Assembly (NCBI GenBank): GCA_038232215.1 | Contig: JBBSIG010000008.1 | Location: 1 to 21,599, forward strand | Direction of reading: 5' to 3' | Origin: JBBSIG01 sp038232215 | GTDB lineage: Bacteria > Actinomycetota > Thermoleophilia > Gaiellales > Gaiellaceae | Length of the DNA stretch: 21,599 nt | Shown here: one piece after another, positions 15,086-21,599 of the stretch | Layout: every line of letters starts with the position of its first letter | Numbering within the stretch: position 1 is the first letter of the stretch | Position numbers and translations under genes: made by a program | Notes under the pieces: generated by a model | Told to the model about the DNA's origin: nothing | The model's database searches: none | Seen by the model: only the letters and a program-made list of their open reading frames with translations

Positions 15086-15903
15086 GCAGGCTCTTTCGCC
15101 AGGGGCTCACGGCCGCGCGGAAACTGTCGCTCGGCCGTGAGCGCCCATTCCTCCTCGCGCCAGACGTACGTCTGGATGCGTAGGCACGCCTCCTCGATCT
15201 CGTAGACGTGCAGACCGCGTGCCTCTCCGCGCCGGTCCGGGCGCGGCTGGCCGAGGCCCGGGGCGATCGAGACGACGACGCCGCGCTCGCTGCCCGTCGG
15301 GATCTCGAACTCGCGCCGCTCGCTGACCGCCGCCTGGTGGATGTGTCCGGCGAGAATCAGGTCGGCGCCGGCCTCGACGAGCGAGGCGAGGACGTGGTTC
15401 CGCCGCGCGACGGGCTTCTTGCTCGAGCGCCAGGGAGCGCCGATCAGGTGGTGGTGGAGCACCACGATGCGCAGGGCGCCCGGCGGAGCCGACCGCAGTC
15501 GCTCCGCCGCCTGCGCGAGCTGGGTCTCGCGGAGGCCGCCGGACTGCTGTCGCCACGGCCGCACCGAGTTGAGGCCGATCGCGTGCACGGTGGGCGACGT
15601 GAAGACGGGCTCGGTCGTCTCCCAGAGCCGCTCGAACTCGGCGAACGTCGTCGTGAACCGCGCCGGGAACGTGTACGGGATGTCGTGGTTTCCGGGAATC
15701 GTCAGGAGCGGCCGGTCGAGCGAGCGCAGCAGGCCGGCCGCCCGCTCGTGTTGTTCTCTGCGCCCGCGATGCGTCAGATCGCCGCTCGCGATCACGAGCT
15801 CGGGCGCGAACCGCTTCACCATGGGAGCCAGGCCTCGCTCGATGCCCTCGTCGTGATGGCTCCCGACGTGGATGTCCGAGAGGTGGAGCACGCGTGTAAG
15901 CAC
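15082..15903 (-). CDS. Calcineurin-like metallophosphoesterase
   Basis: This 273-aa cytoplasmic phosphoesterase has a complete dinuclear metal site: Asp10 and His12 in HLSDIHVG, Asp42 in ASGDLTHRG, Asn72-His73 in PGNHDIPY, the histidines near 150 in VVLHHHLIG, and His187/His189 in LAGHIHQA. The layout resembles class III cyclic nucleotide phosphodiesterases (CpdA/Icc) and related enzymes. The substrate cannot be fixed from sequence. The GTG start at 15903 lies beside the divergent 79-aa gene; the two promoters appear to share a TATA core. It ends by overlapping the GlsB-type gene by 4 nt. Confidence 0.9.
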   Translation of the reverse strand: MLTRVLHLSDIHVGSHHDEGIERGLAPMVKRFAPELVIASGDLTHRGRREQHERAAGLLRSLDRPLLTIPGNHDIPYTFPARFTTTFAEFERLWETTEPVFTSPTVHAIGLNSVRPWRQQSGGLRETQLAQAAERLRSAPPGALRIVVLHHHLIGAPWRSSKKPVARRNHVLASLVEAGADLILAGHIHQAAVSERREFEIPTGSERGVVVSIAPGLGQPRPDRRGEARGLHVYEIEEACLRIQTYVWREEEWALTAERQFPRGREPLAKEPA

Positions 15904-15914
15904 GGCTGGCGGAG

Positions 15915-15924
15915 GCTATACACT
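15915..15924. promoter_or_regulatory. Overlapping divergent -10 elements
   Basis: On the plus strand TACACT (15919-15924) ends 7 nt before GTG 15932. On the minus strand TATAGC (complement of 15915-15920) ends 11 nt before GTG 15903. The two hexamers overlap, so RNA polymerase could open only one direction at a time. Confidence 0.45.
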
Positions 15925-15931
15925 CGTCGTC

Positions 15932-16171
15932 GTGCTGGACGAGAACGCCGAGATCTTCGACGATCTCTACCTCGGGTTGCGAGCGGGGGGAGCGAAGCGC
16001 AAGCAACGCCGTGGCGAGCGCCTGACCACGGAGGAGCAGGAGGTGCTCGGCCGCTGGCAGCGCCTCTCGAGCTGGCGAAAGGCGGTCGCGATCGGCGGCT
16101 TCGCCGTCGGCACCTTCGGGCTCGGCTTCACCCTGGGCGGCCTCGTCTTCGGCCGCTGGCGCAAGGCCTGA
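15932..16171 (+). CDS. Small membrane protein of unknown function
   Basis: I do not recognise this 79-aa protein. The N-terminal half is charged (DENAEIFDDLYLGLRAGGAKRKQRRGERLTTEEQEVLGRWQRL) and probably helical. A single hydrophobic Gly-rich segment follows, AVAIGGFAVGTFGLGFTLGGLVFG, and the protein ends in RWRKA, so it looks like a C-terminally anchored membrane protein with its N-terminus in the cytoplasm. The frame is open upstream to 15872, but that part lies over the phosphoesterase gene. GTG 15932, 7 nt after a TACACT box, is the better start. A good terminator follows the stop, so it appears to be a single-gene transcript. Confidence 0.65.
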   Translation: MLDENAEIFDDLYLGLRAGGAKRKQRRGERLTTEEQEVLGRWQRLSSWRKAVAIGGFAVGTFGLGFTLGGLVFGRWRKA

Positions 16172-16194
16172 CCCACCCGCGCAGCTCCTGCTTT

Positions 16195-16230
16195 CCCGGC
16201 CTCGGCCGTAGGCCGGGCATCTTTCTCTTA
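16195..16230 (+). terminator. Rho-independent terminator after the 79-aa gene
   Basis: CCCGGCCT (16195-16202) pairs perfectly with AGGCCGGG (16210-16217) around a 7-nt loop and is followed by the T-rich tract ATCTTTCTCTT. It lies 23 nt after the stop at 16171. The T-rich side faces the plus-strand gene only; its 3' part overlaps the stop codon of the convergent transporter gene. Confidence 0.75.
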
Positions 16231-17289
16231 CGTCTCCCCTTCCTTGGCTGAGAAGAGCACCGTCGGAACGCCCTCCTCTGCCGGATCCTGGCCGCGGACC
16301 ACGACGTCGATCAGCGTCGTCAGCACGGCTGCGATCGGGATCGCGAGGATGACCGCGAAGCCCCCGAAGAGGATGCCGACCCCCGCGACCGAGAAGATGA
16401 CGAGCAGGGGAGAGAGGCCCACCGCCTCGCCGAGCACGCGCGGCAGGATCAGGTAGTCCTCGAGCAGCCGGACGGCCAGCACGGCGATCCCGGCCGCGGC
16501 GGCCACGCCGATCGACTCCGTCAGCCCAACGCCGATCGCGAGCGCGCCCGCGGAGAGCGGCCCGATCACGGGCACGATCTCGACGATCCCGGCGAAGGCT
16601 CCGATCAGCAGCCAGTAGGGCTCGCCGATCAGGCGGAAGACGATCGACAGGACGGTGCCCACGAGCAGGATCAGGATTCCCTGTCCGCGCACGTATGCGC
16701 CGAGCTTGAGGTCGATCAACGTCCACGTGTCGCGCACCTTCTTCCGCCTCGGCCGCGCCAGGAGCGAGCAGACGAGGTCGACCGCCCGTTCGCGCTCGAA
16801 GATCCAGTAGGCGGCGCTCGCGAGCACGAAGAAGACTCCGATGAGGAGCTCGAAGGCACGGAAGGTGTACTCGAGCCCCGGCCGCACGAGCTCGCTCGCC
16901 GAGGGGAGATCTTTGAGCCGCCGCTGCAGGCCGAGGAGGACGTCGTGCTTGATCCCGGTCGAGTCACGCGCCGCGCTCCCGAGCTCCGAGCTCGTCGTCG
17001 GCAGGTCGCCGAGGGCGCCCTGGACCTGGTCGAGCGCACGCGGCACGACGAGCCACAGGAAGAGGGCGACCAGCAGGGCGAGTGCCGCGTAGTGGGCGGC
17101 GACGCCGATGCCGCGGGGAACGCCCCGCCGCCGCAGTGCGTCCACTCCGGGGCGCATGGCCGCGGAGATGATGAAGGCGAGGAAGAGGAGCGCGATCAGG
17201 AGCTTGAGCTTCCAGAGCGCGAGCGCGAGGACGATCGTGCCGCCGCCGACGAGCGTGGCGATGAACGCGCGGCGGGCGGTCTGCGCCAT
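16228..17289 (-). CDS. AI-2E family transporter (YdiK/TqsA-like)
   Basis: This 353-aa inner-membrane protein belongs to the AI-2E transporter family (PF01594). It starts with paired hydrophobic helices (FIATLVGGGTIVLALALWKLKLLIALLFLAFIISAAMRPGVDAL), followed by the family's RRGVPRGIGV loop, a long amphipathic region (about 95-145), and a C-terminal membrane block with the signature GAFAGIVEIVPVIGPLSAG and LLEDYLILPRVLGEAVGLSPLLVIFSVAGVGILFGGFAVILAIPIAA. Members include exporters and Na+/H+ antiporters; autoinducer transport should not be assumed. The frame is open upstream, but ATG 17289 immediately precedes the hydrophobic start, and a -10-like CAGAAT lies 8 nt before it on the minus strand. 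It is divergent from the PH-domain gene (40-nt gap). Confidence 0.9.
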   Translation of the reverse strand: MAQTARRAFIATLVGGGTIVLALALWKLKLLIALLFLAFIISAAMRPGVDALRRRGVPRGIGVAAHYAALALLVALFLWLVVPRALDQVQGALGDLPTTSSELGSAARDSTGIKHDVLLGLQRRLKDLPSASELVRPGLEYTFRAFELLIGVFFVLASAAYWIFERERAVDLVCSLLARPRRKKVRDTWTLIDLKLGAYVRGQGILILLVGTVLSIVFRLIGEPYWLLIGAFAGIVEIVPVIGPLSAGALAIGVGLTESIGVAAAAGIAVLAVRLLEDYLILPRVLGEAVGLSPLLVIFSVAGVGILFGGFAVILAIPIAAVLTTLIDVVVRGQDPAEEGVPTVLFSAKEGET

Positions 17290-17329
17290 GACAGGGAATT
17301 CTGGCCGTACGGCGAAGGCCGCAAACCCG

Positions 17330-17752
17330 ATGCTCGCATCCCCGCACGAGGAGGTCTTCCTGGACGCGCACCGGCACGGGGTCGTGCTCGCGCGACCGCT
17401 CTCGTGGGCGCTCGGTCTCGGTCTCGCGAGCGTCTGCCTGCTCAGGCTCGGCTGGCCGGCGACGCCGGCGGCCGCGCTGCTCGCCGCCGTCGCGGCGGTG
17501 CTGGCGCTCCGGGCGGTCTGGCGCTGGGAGCGCACGCGGATCGTGGTCACGACGGAGAAGCTCTTCCTCGTCCAGGGGACGCTCCGCCGGCGCGCGTCGG
17601 CAGTCCGGCTCGCGCGCGTCCCGACCGTCGAGATCGAGCAGACCCTGACCGGCCGCGTGCTCGGCTACGGCACGGTGATCGCCGGAGACCTCGAGATCAC
17701 CTACGTGGCACGGCCGCGAGACGTCTACGAGCTCGTCGCGGGGGCTGGCTGA
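17330..17752 (+). CDS. Bacterial PH-domain (bPH2/DUF304-like) membrane protein
   Basis: This 140-aa protein has two adjacent hydrophobic segments near residues 20-40 and 45-63 (RPLSWALGLGLASVCLLRLG, AAALLAAVAAVLALRAVW). A domain follows that resembles the bacterial PH-like bPH2 family (YdbS/YdbT type): RTRIVVTTEKLFLVQGTLRRRASAVRLARVPTVEIEQTLTGRVLGYGTVIAGDLEITYVARP. Characteristic elements are RI-VVTTEKL, the Arg-rich strand and the G-YGTV-I-G turn. The function is unknown. ATG 17330 is the likely start; ATG 17288 upstream would overlap the start codon of the divergent transporter gene. The uvrA promoter begins right after its stop. Confidence 0.8.
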   Translation: MLASPHEEVFLDAHRHGVVLARPLSWALGLGLASVCLLRLGWPATPAAALLAAVAAVLALRAVWRWERTRIVVTTEKLFLVQGTLRRRASAVRLARVPTVEIEQTLTGRVLGYGTVIAGDLEITYVARPRDVYELVAGAG

Positions 17753-17753
17753 G

Positions 17754-17769
17754 TAGAACACTTGTTCGC
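17754..17769. promoter_or_regulatory. LexA (SOS) box upstream of uvrA
   Basis: GAAC-ACTT-GTTC (17756-17767), followed by G, matches the GAAC-N4-GTTC core of the Gram-positive/actinobacterial LexA operator. It overlaps the -35 hexamer of uvrA, the position expected for repression. It begins 3 nt after the stop codon of the gene before it. Confidence 0.8.
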
Positions 17770-17790
17770 GTCCGCGGCCGGCGTTACACT
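17762..17790 (+). promoter_or_regulatory. uvrA promoter
   Basis: The -35 TTGTTC (17762-17767) and -10 TACACT (17785-17790) are 17 bp apart. The -10 ends 6 nt before the ATG at 17797, so the transcript is probably leaderless. The -35 lies inside the SOS box. Confidence 0.65.
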
Positions 17791-17796
17791 GGCCCC

Positions 17797-20640
17797 ATGA
17801 CCGGCGCCGACGAGCTCGTCGTCCACGGCGCCCGCGAGCACAACCTGAAGGACGTCACCGTCAGGCTGCCGCGGAACGCCCTCGTCTGCATCACGGGCCT
17901 CTCGGGCTCGGGCAAGTCGTCGCTCGCCTTCGACACCATCTACGCGGAGGGCCAGCGTCGCTACGTCGAGTCGCTCTCCGCGTACGCGCGTCAGTTCCTG
18001 CAGATGATGGAGAAGCCCGACGTCGACTCCATCGACGGCCTTTCGCCCGCGATCTCGATCGACCAGAAGACGACGTCGAGAAACCCCCGCTCGACCGTCG
18101 GCACGGTCACGGAGATCTACGACTACCTCCGCCTCCTGTACGCGCGAGTCGGGCGGCCCCACTGCCCGGTCTGCGGCCGGCCGATCGCGGGTCAGAGCCT
18201 GGACCAGATCGTCGACCAGATCCTGCGGCTGCCGGAGGGGGCCCGCTTCACCGTCAACGCGCCGGTCGTCCGCGACCGCAAGGGCGAGTACAAGGACGTC
18301 CTCGAGGAGCTGCGCGCCGACGGCTTCACCCGCGTGAAGGTCGACGGCGAGCAGCGGCTGCTCGAGGAGCCGATCGAGCTCGACAAGAAGTACAAGCACA
18401 CGATCGAGGTCGTCGTCGACCGGCTCGTGCTGAAGCCGGACCTGCGCACGCGCCTGGCGCAGTCGGTCGAGACCGCGGCGGCGCTCGCCGACGGGCTCGT
18501 CGTCGTCGATCGCCTCGACGGCTCCGAGCCGATGACCTTCTCGGAGACGTTCGCGTGTCCCGAGCACGGCGTCTCGCTGGCCGAGCTGCAGCCGCGCATC
18601 TTCTCGTTCAACTCGCCGCACGGAGCCTGCCCGCGCTGCACGGGGCTCGGAGCGCAACAGGAGATCGACCCCGACCTGCTCGTCCCCGACCCGTCCGTCT
18701 CCATCGGCGAGGGCGCGCTCGTGCCCTGGTCGGTCGGCAACTCCGGCTTCTACGAGTCCGTCATCCAGGCGATCGCGGATCGCTACGAGATCGATCTCGA
18801 GGCGCCCTGGCGTGAGCTCGGCGAGGAGCAGCGCAACCTGTTCCTGCACGGGACGAACGGCGATCGCGTCTACATCACGTACCGGAACCGGATGGGACGG
18901 CGGCGCTCGTACACGCTCGCCTTCGAGGGCATCGTCCCCAGTCTCCAGCGCCGCTACCGCGAGACCGACTCGGCGCAGCAGCGCGAGCGGATCGAGGAGT
19001 ACATGAGCCTGCGGCCCTGCCCCGTGTGCAAGGGGGCGCGGCTGAAGCCGGAGGTGCTCGCCGTGACGGTCGGCGGCCGGGCGATCAACGAGTTCGCCAG
19101 CCTGTCCGTGACGCGTGCGCTCGCCTTCCTCGACGAGCTGCGCCTGAGCGAGACGGAGCAGCTGATCGGCGTGCGGATCATCAAGGAGATTCGCGAGCGG
19201 CTGACGTTTCTCGACAACGTCGGCGTCGGCTATCTCCAGCTCGATCGGGCGGCGAAGACGCTCTCCGGCGGCGAGGCGCAGCGGCTGCGGCTGGCGACGC
19301 AGATCGGGTCGCAGCTCGTCGGCGTCCTCTACATCCTCGACGAGCCGTCGATCGGCCTGCACCAGCGCGACAACGACAAGCTGATCCGGACGCTCGAGCG
19401 GCTCAAGGACCTCGGCAACACGGTCCTCGTCGTCGAGCACGACGAGCAGATGATGCGCTCGGCGGACTGGCTCGTCGACATGGGCCCGGGCGCGGGCGAG
19501 CACGGTGGGCACGTCGTGGCCGAGGGCCCGGCGAGCACGGTCGAGCGGCATCCGGCCTCGATCACGGGCCAGTTCCTCTCCGGCGAGCGCGGGATCGCCG
19601 TTCCGGAGCGGCGCGACGAGGATCGGGGCTGGTTCCGGGTGCTCGGCGCGGCCGAGCACAACCTCAAGCGCATCGACGTCGAGTTCCCGGTCGCCAAGCT
19701 GATCGCGGTCACGGGTGTCTCCGGCTCGGGCAAGTCGACGCTCGTCAACGAGATCGTCTACAAGGCGCTCGCGAACAGGCTGCAGCGCATTCGCGTCAAG
19801 CCGGGGGAGCACGAGGCGGTCGAGGGCGTCGAGTGCTTCGACAAGGTGATCGAGATCGACCAGCGCCCGATCGGCCGCACCCCGCGCTCCAACCCGGCCA
19901 CCTACACCGATCTCTTCACGCATATCCGCGAGCTCTACTCGCTGACGCCCGAGTCGAAGGTGCGCGGGTACAAGCCCGGCCGCTTCTCGTTCAACGTGCG
20001 CGGCGGACGCTGCGAGACGTGCAAGGGCGACGGCACGATCAAGATCGAGATGCACTTCCTGCCCGACGTCTACGTCCCCTGCGAGACCTGTCACGGGCGC
20101 CGGTACAACCGTGAGACGCTCGAGGTGCGCTTCAAGGGCAAGTCGATCGCGGACGTGCTCGAGCTGTCGGTCGAGGAGGCGCTCCAGTTCTTCGCCAAGA
20201 TCCCGAAGCTGCGCCGGCGCTTGCAGACGCTGCACGACGTCGGGCTCGACTACATCGAGCTCGGGCAGCCGGCGACGACGCTCTCGGGCGGCGAGGCGCA
20301 GCGCGTGAAGCTCGCGGCCGAGCTCTCGAAGGTCGCCACCGGCAAGACGCTCTACATCCTCGACGAGCCGACGACGGGCCTGCACTTCGCCGACATCGAG
20401 AAGCTGCTCGAGGTGCTGCAGCGGCTCGTCGACACGGGCAACACGGTGCTCGTGATCGAGCACAACCTCGACGTGATCAAGCAGGCCGACTGGATCGTCG
20501 ATCTCGGCCCGGAGGGCGGCGAGGGGGGCGGCGAGCTGATCGCGGCCGGGACGCCCGAGCACGTCGCCGAGGTGGAGGAGTCCGCCACCGGGCAGTTCCT
20601 GCGCCACGTGCTCGCGCAGCGGCCGGCGGTCGCCGCTTGA
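17797..20640 (+). CDS. uvrA: Excinuclease ABC subunit UvrA
   Basis: UvrA (947 aa) is the damage-sensing ATPase of nucleotide excision repair and loads UvrB. It has the two ABC modules expected: Walker A at LSGSGKSS (Lys40) and VSGSGKST (Lys646), signatures LSGGEAQRLRLA (from 489) and LSGGEAQRVKLA (from 829), and Walker B sequences YILDEPSIGLHQRDN and YILDEPTTGLHFADI. The C-terminal zinc finger is Cys739/Cys742/Cys762/Cys765. The first zinc site reads C254-P-E-H257 ... C278-P-R-C281, with His at the second ligand position; as I recall, mycobacterial UvrA also has His near here. The frame is open far upstream, but the ATG at 17797 gives the normal family N-terminus and lies 6 nt after the -10. 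The SOS box implies LexA control. Confidence 0.98.
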   Translation: MTGADELVVHGAREHNLKDVTVRLPRNALVCITGLSGSGKSSLAFDTIYAEGQRRYVESLSAYARQFLQMMEKPDVDSIDGLSPAISIDQKTTSRNPRSTVGTVTEIYDYLRLLYARVGRPHCPVCGRPIAGQSLDQIVDQILRLPEGARFTVNAPVVRDRKGEYKDVLEELRADGFTRVKVDGEQRLLEEPIELDKKYKHTIEVVVDRLVLKPDLRTRLAQSVETAAALADGLVVVDRLDGSEPMTFSETFACPEHGVSLAELQPRIFSFNSPHGACPRCTGLGAQQEIDPDLLVPDPSVSIGEGALVPWSVGNSGFYESVIQAIADRYEIDLEAPWRELGEEQRNLFLHGTNGDRVYITYRNRMGRRRSYTLAFEGIVPSLQRRYRETDSAQQRERIEEYMSLRPCPVCKGARLKPEVLAVTVGGRAINEFASLSVTRALAFLDELRLSETEQLIGVRIIKEIRERLTFLDNVGVGYLQLDRAAKTLSGGEAQRLRLATQIGSQLVGVLYILDEPSIGLHQRDNDKLIRTLERLKDLGNTVLVVEHDEQMMRSADWLVDMGPGAGEHGGHVVAEGPASTVERHPASITGQFLSGERGIAVPERRDEDRGWFRVLGAAEHNLKRIDVEFPVAKLIAVTGVSGSGKSTLVNEIVYKALANRLQRIRVKPGEHEAVEGVECFDKVIEIDQRPIGRTPRSNPATYTDLFTHIRELYSLTPESKVRGYKPGRFSFNVRGGRCETCKGDGTIKIEMHFLPDVYVPCETCHGRRYNRETLEVRFKGKSIADVLELSVEEALQFFAKIPKLRRRLQTLHDVGLDYIELGQPATTLSGGEAQRVKLAAELSKVATGKTLYILDEPTTGLHFADIEKLLEVLQRLVDTGNTVLVIEHNLDVIKQADWIVDLGPEGGEGGGELIAAGTPEHVAEVEESATGQFLRHVLAQRPAVAA

Positions 20641-21227
20641 CGGAGGAGCTCGCGCCGGGGCTGCGGCGCTTCACCGGCTGGCACGAGCACTGGAAGGAGG
20701 ACGTCGCCTCGCTCGCGGTCGAGGCGCGGGAGGGGCTCGTGCTGATCGACCCGATCGATCCGCCGCCCGAGCTCGGCGTCGCGGAGCACGTGCTGCTCAC
20801 GGTGTTCTTCCACGAGCGCTCGACCGCCGCCGTGGGCGCGCCGCACCTGTGGGCCGCAAAGCGCTCCGTGCGCTCCCGCGCGAATCGCGGGCTCGAGGTG
20901 ACGGACGTCGCGGCTCCCGACGCCGGGCTCCTCGGAGGGATCCGCGCCGTCCAGACGGCGCGTCCCGCAGAGGTCGTCTACTGGCTGCCCGAGCAGCGGG
21001 CGGTCGCCGTCGGCGACGTCCTCCTCGGTGCCGGCGCGAAGCCTCGCGCGACCGCCGACCCGTTGCGGCTCTGTCCCGAGCGCTGGCTGGGAAGCGCGAC
21101 TCACGACGAGCTGCGCCACTCGCTGCGCCCGCTGCTCGAGCTGCCCGTGGAGCAGGTTCTCTGCGCCCACGGCGCGCCCGTGCGAAGCGACGGGCTGCGC
21201 GAGCTCGAGCGCGTGCTCGCGGAGTAG
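20637..21227 (+). CDS. Metallo-beta-lactamase-fold-like protein with degenerate metal site
   Basis: This 196-aa protein follows the MBL-fold outline: strand pair ASLAVEAREGLVLIDPIDPP, then VLLTVFFHERSTAAVGAPHLWAAK where the HxHxDH motif should be, VVYWLPEQRAVAVGDVLLG (Asp127) and VEQVLCAHGAPV (His178). The HxHxDH histidines are largely missing (only His59 in FFHERS remains), so a normal two-metal site is unlikely. Its enzymatic activity is doubtful. The TTG start overlaps the uvrA stop in TTGA, so translation is probably coupled and the gene shares the SOS-controlled transcript. An MBL-fold gene (Rv1637c) also neighbours uvrA in M. tuberculosis, which suggests an old association. The start codon is the least certain part. 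Confidence 0.7.
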   Translation: MTEELAPGLRRFTGWHEHWKEDVASLAVEAREGLVLIDPIDPPPELGVAEHVLLTVFFHERSTAAVGAPHLWAAKRSVRSRANRGLEVTDVAAPDAGLLGGIRAVQTARPAEVVYWLPEQRAVAVGDVLLGAGAKPRATADPLRLCPERWLGSATHDELRHSLRPLLELPVEQVLCAHGAPVRSDGLRELERVLAE

Positions 21228-21232
21228 AGGGA

Positions 21233-21246
21233 CCTCCGGCCGGAGG
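21233..21246. repeat. 14-bp palindrome after the MBL-like gene
   Basis: CCTCCGGCCGGAGG is a perfect palindrome 5 nt after the stop at 21227. It could form a short hairpin (5-bp stem, 4-nt loop) and weakly terminate the uvrA transcript, or be an operator for the next gene. No T-run follows. Confidence 0.4.
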
Positions 21247-21263
21247 CGGGGCGTACTGCGGTC

Positions 21264-21599
21264 GTGGCCCTGCCCGTGCTCGCGTTGCTCGCGCTCTGCG
21301 TGCTCTCGCCCGGAGTCGCCTCGGTGGACCGCTACGAGCGTGCGGAGGTCGGTCTGTCGGTGACCGTGCCGCACGGGTGGAGCGTGGTCGCGCGTCCCCT
21401 CACTCCCTGCACGAACCCGGTGCAGCGCCTCGCGCTGCGCGGGCACGGCGCGCTCGTCCAGCTCCAGGAGGCGCTCGACCGGGCCTACGTCCAGCGCTTC
21501 CCGGCGCGGCCGCGCCGCTTCGCGCTCCGCGGCGCGCCTCAGTGGATCGCGTGCTGCTCGCCCAGCCGGAGCAAAGGCTGGCTCGTGCCGTTCCGCGAC
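21264..21599 (+). CDS. Secreted protein of unknown function, 3' part missing
   Basis: The frame from GTG 21264 stays open for 112 codons to the end of the window, so the gene is cut off. It begins with a signal-peptide-like segment, VALPVLALLALCVLSPGVASVDRYE, with a plausible cleavage after GVAS. The mature part reads VGLSVTVPHGWSVVARPLTPCTNPVQRLAL, then a conserved-looking block ending CCSPSRSKGWLVPFRD, with Cys residues that may form disulfides outside the cell. The phrase V-PHGW resembles the start of many small secreted actinobacterial proteins, but I cannot name a family. It follows the MBL-like gene by 36 nt. Confidence 0.6.
   Translation, partial: MALPVLALLALCVLSPGVASVDRYERAEVGLSVTVPHGWSVVARPLTPCTNPVQRLALRGHGALVQLQEALDRAYVQRFPARPRRFALRGAPQWIACCSPSRSKGWLVPFRD

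Noticed and set aside
15872..15931. ATG 15872 as start of the 79-aa gene
   Set aside because: It lies inside the phosphoesterase coding region, upstream of the likely -10; GTG 15932 fits the promoter better.
17288..17329. ATG 17288 as start of the PH-domain gene
   Set aside because: It would overlap the start codon of the divergent transporter gene on the other strand and adds 14 residues with no family similarity.
16945..17796. Upstream extension of the uvrA open frame by about 284 codons
   Set aside because: The extension lies over the transporter and PH-domain genes, is Arg/Gly-rich, and the normal UvrA N-terminus begins at ATG 17797 right after a promoter.
17725..20607. A 960-codon open frame on the minus strand opposite uvrA
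   Set aside because: Same cause as opposite polA: low-complexity composition, no recognisable motif, and uvrA is complete on the plus strand.

Overview
The window is high-GC DNA (roughly 70 % G+C by eye) with many GTG starts and dense, mostly plus-strand genes. The order polA - rpsA - coaE - uvrB - uvrA is the order I recall from Actinobacteria (Mycobacterium tuberculosis Rv1629, Rv1630, Rv1631, Rv1633, Rv1638). With divergent protein sequences and a Gram-positive type SOS box, this points to an actinobacterium, perhaps a deep-branching one such as Thermoleophilia/Gaiellales; the class-level guess is inference. No rRNA, tRNA, CRISPR array, insertion sequence or phage gene was seen. The first ~138 bases are homopolymer-rich and look like a poor-quality contig end.

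Layout. (1) 139-3978: an ABC importer operon for branched-chain amino acids or similar substrates (livH, livM, livG, livF); the substrate-binding protein is not in the window. (2) 4010-5521, minus strand: a LarA/DUF2088-family protein that seems to lack most catalytic residues of lactate racemase; a 23-bp perfect palindrome separates it from livF. (3) 5567-14396: polA, a COG3618-type amidohydrolase with its own promoter, then the rpsA - coaE - lytic transglycosylase run, a convergent DUF1360 membrane protein, and uvrB. (4) 14434-17752: an envelope-related stretch with two tandem GlsB/YeaQ-type small membrane proteins, a calcineurin-like phosphoesterase, a 79-aa orphan membrane protein, an AI-2E-type transporter and a small bacterial PH-domain membrane protein. 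(5) 17797-21599: uvrA under a recognisable SOS box, a translationally coupled degenerate metallo-beta-lactamase-fold protein, and the 5' part of a secreted-protein gene that runs off the window.

How the genes fit together. polA, uvrA and uvrB are partners in nucleotide excision repair: UvrAB finds damage, Pol I fills the gap. Only uvrA shows a clear SOS box. rpsA and coaE are housekeeping genes for translation and coenzyme A. Most of the window is therefore conserved core genome, and I found no clearly new multi-gene system.

The most useful non-textbook signals are: a repeated promoter layout, with a TANNNT -10 box ending 6-8 nt before the start codon of at least five genes, suggesting leaderless mRNAs; a possible internal leaderless TTG start in rpsA; a catalytically degenerate LarA homologue; a metal-site-degenerate MBL protein coupled to uvrA; and overlapping divergent -10 elements at 15915-15924.
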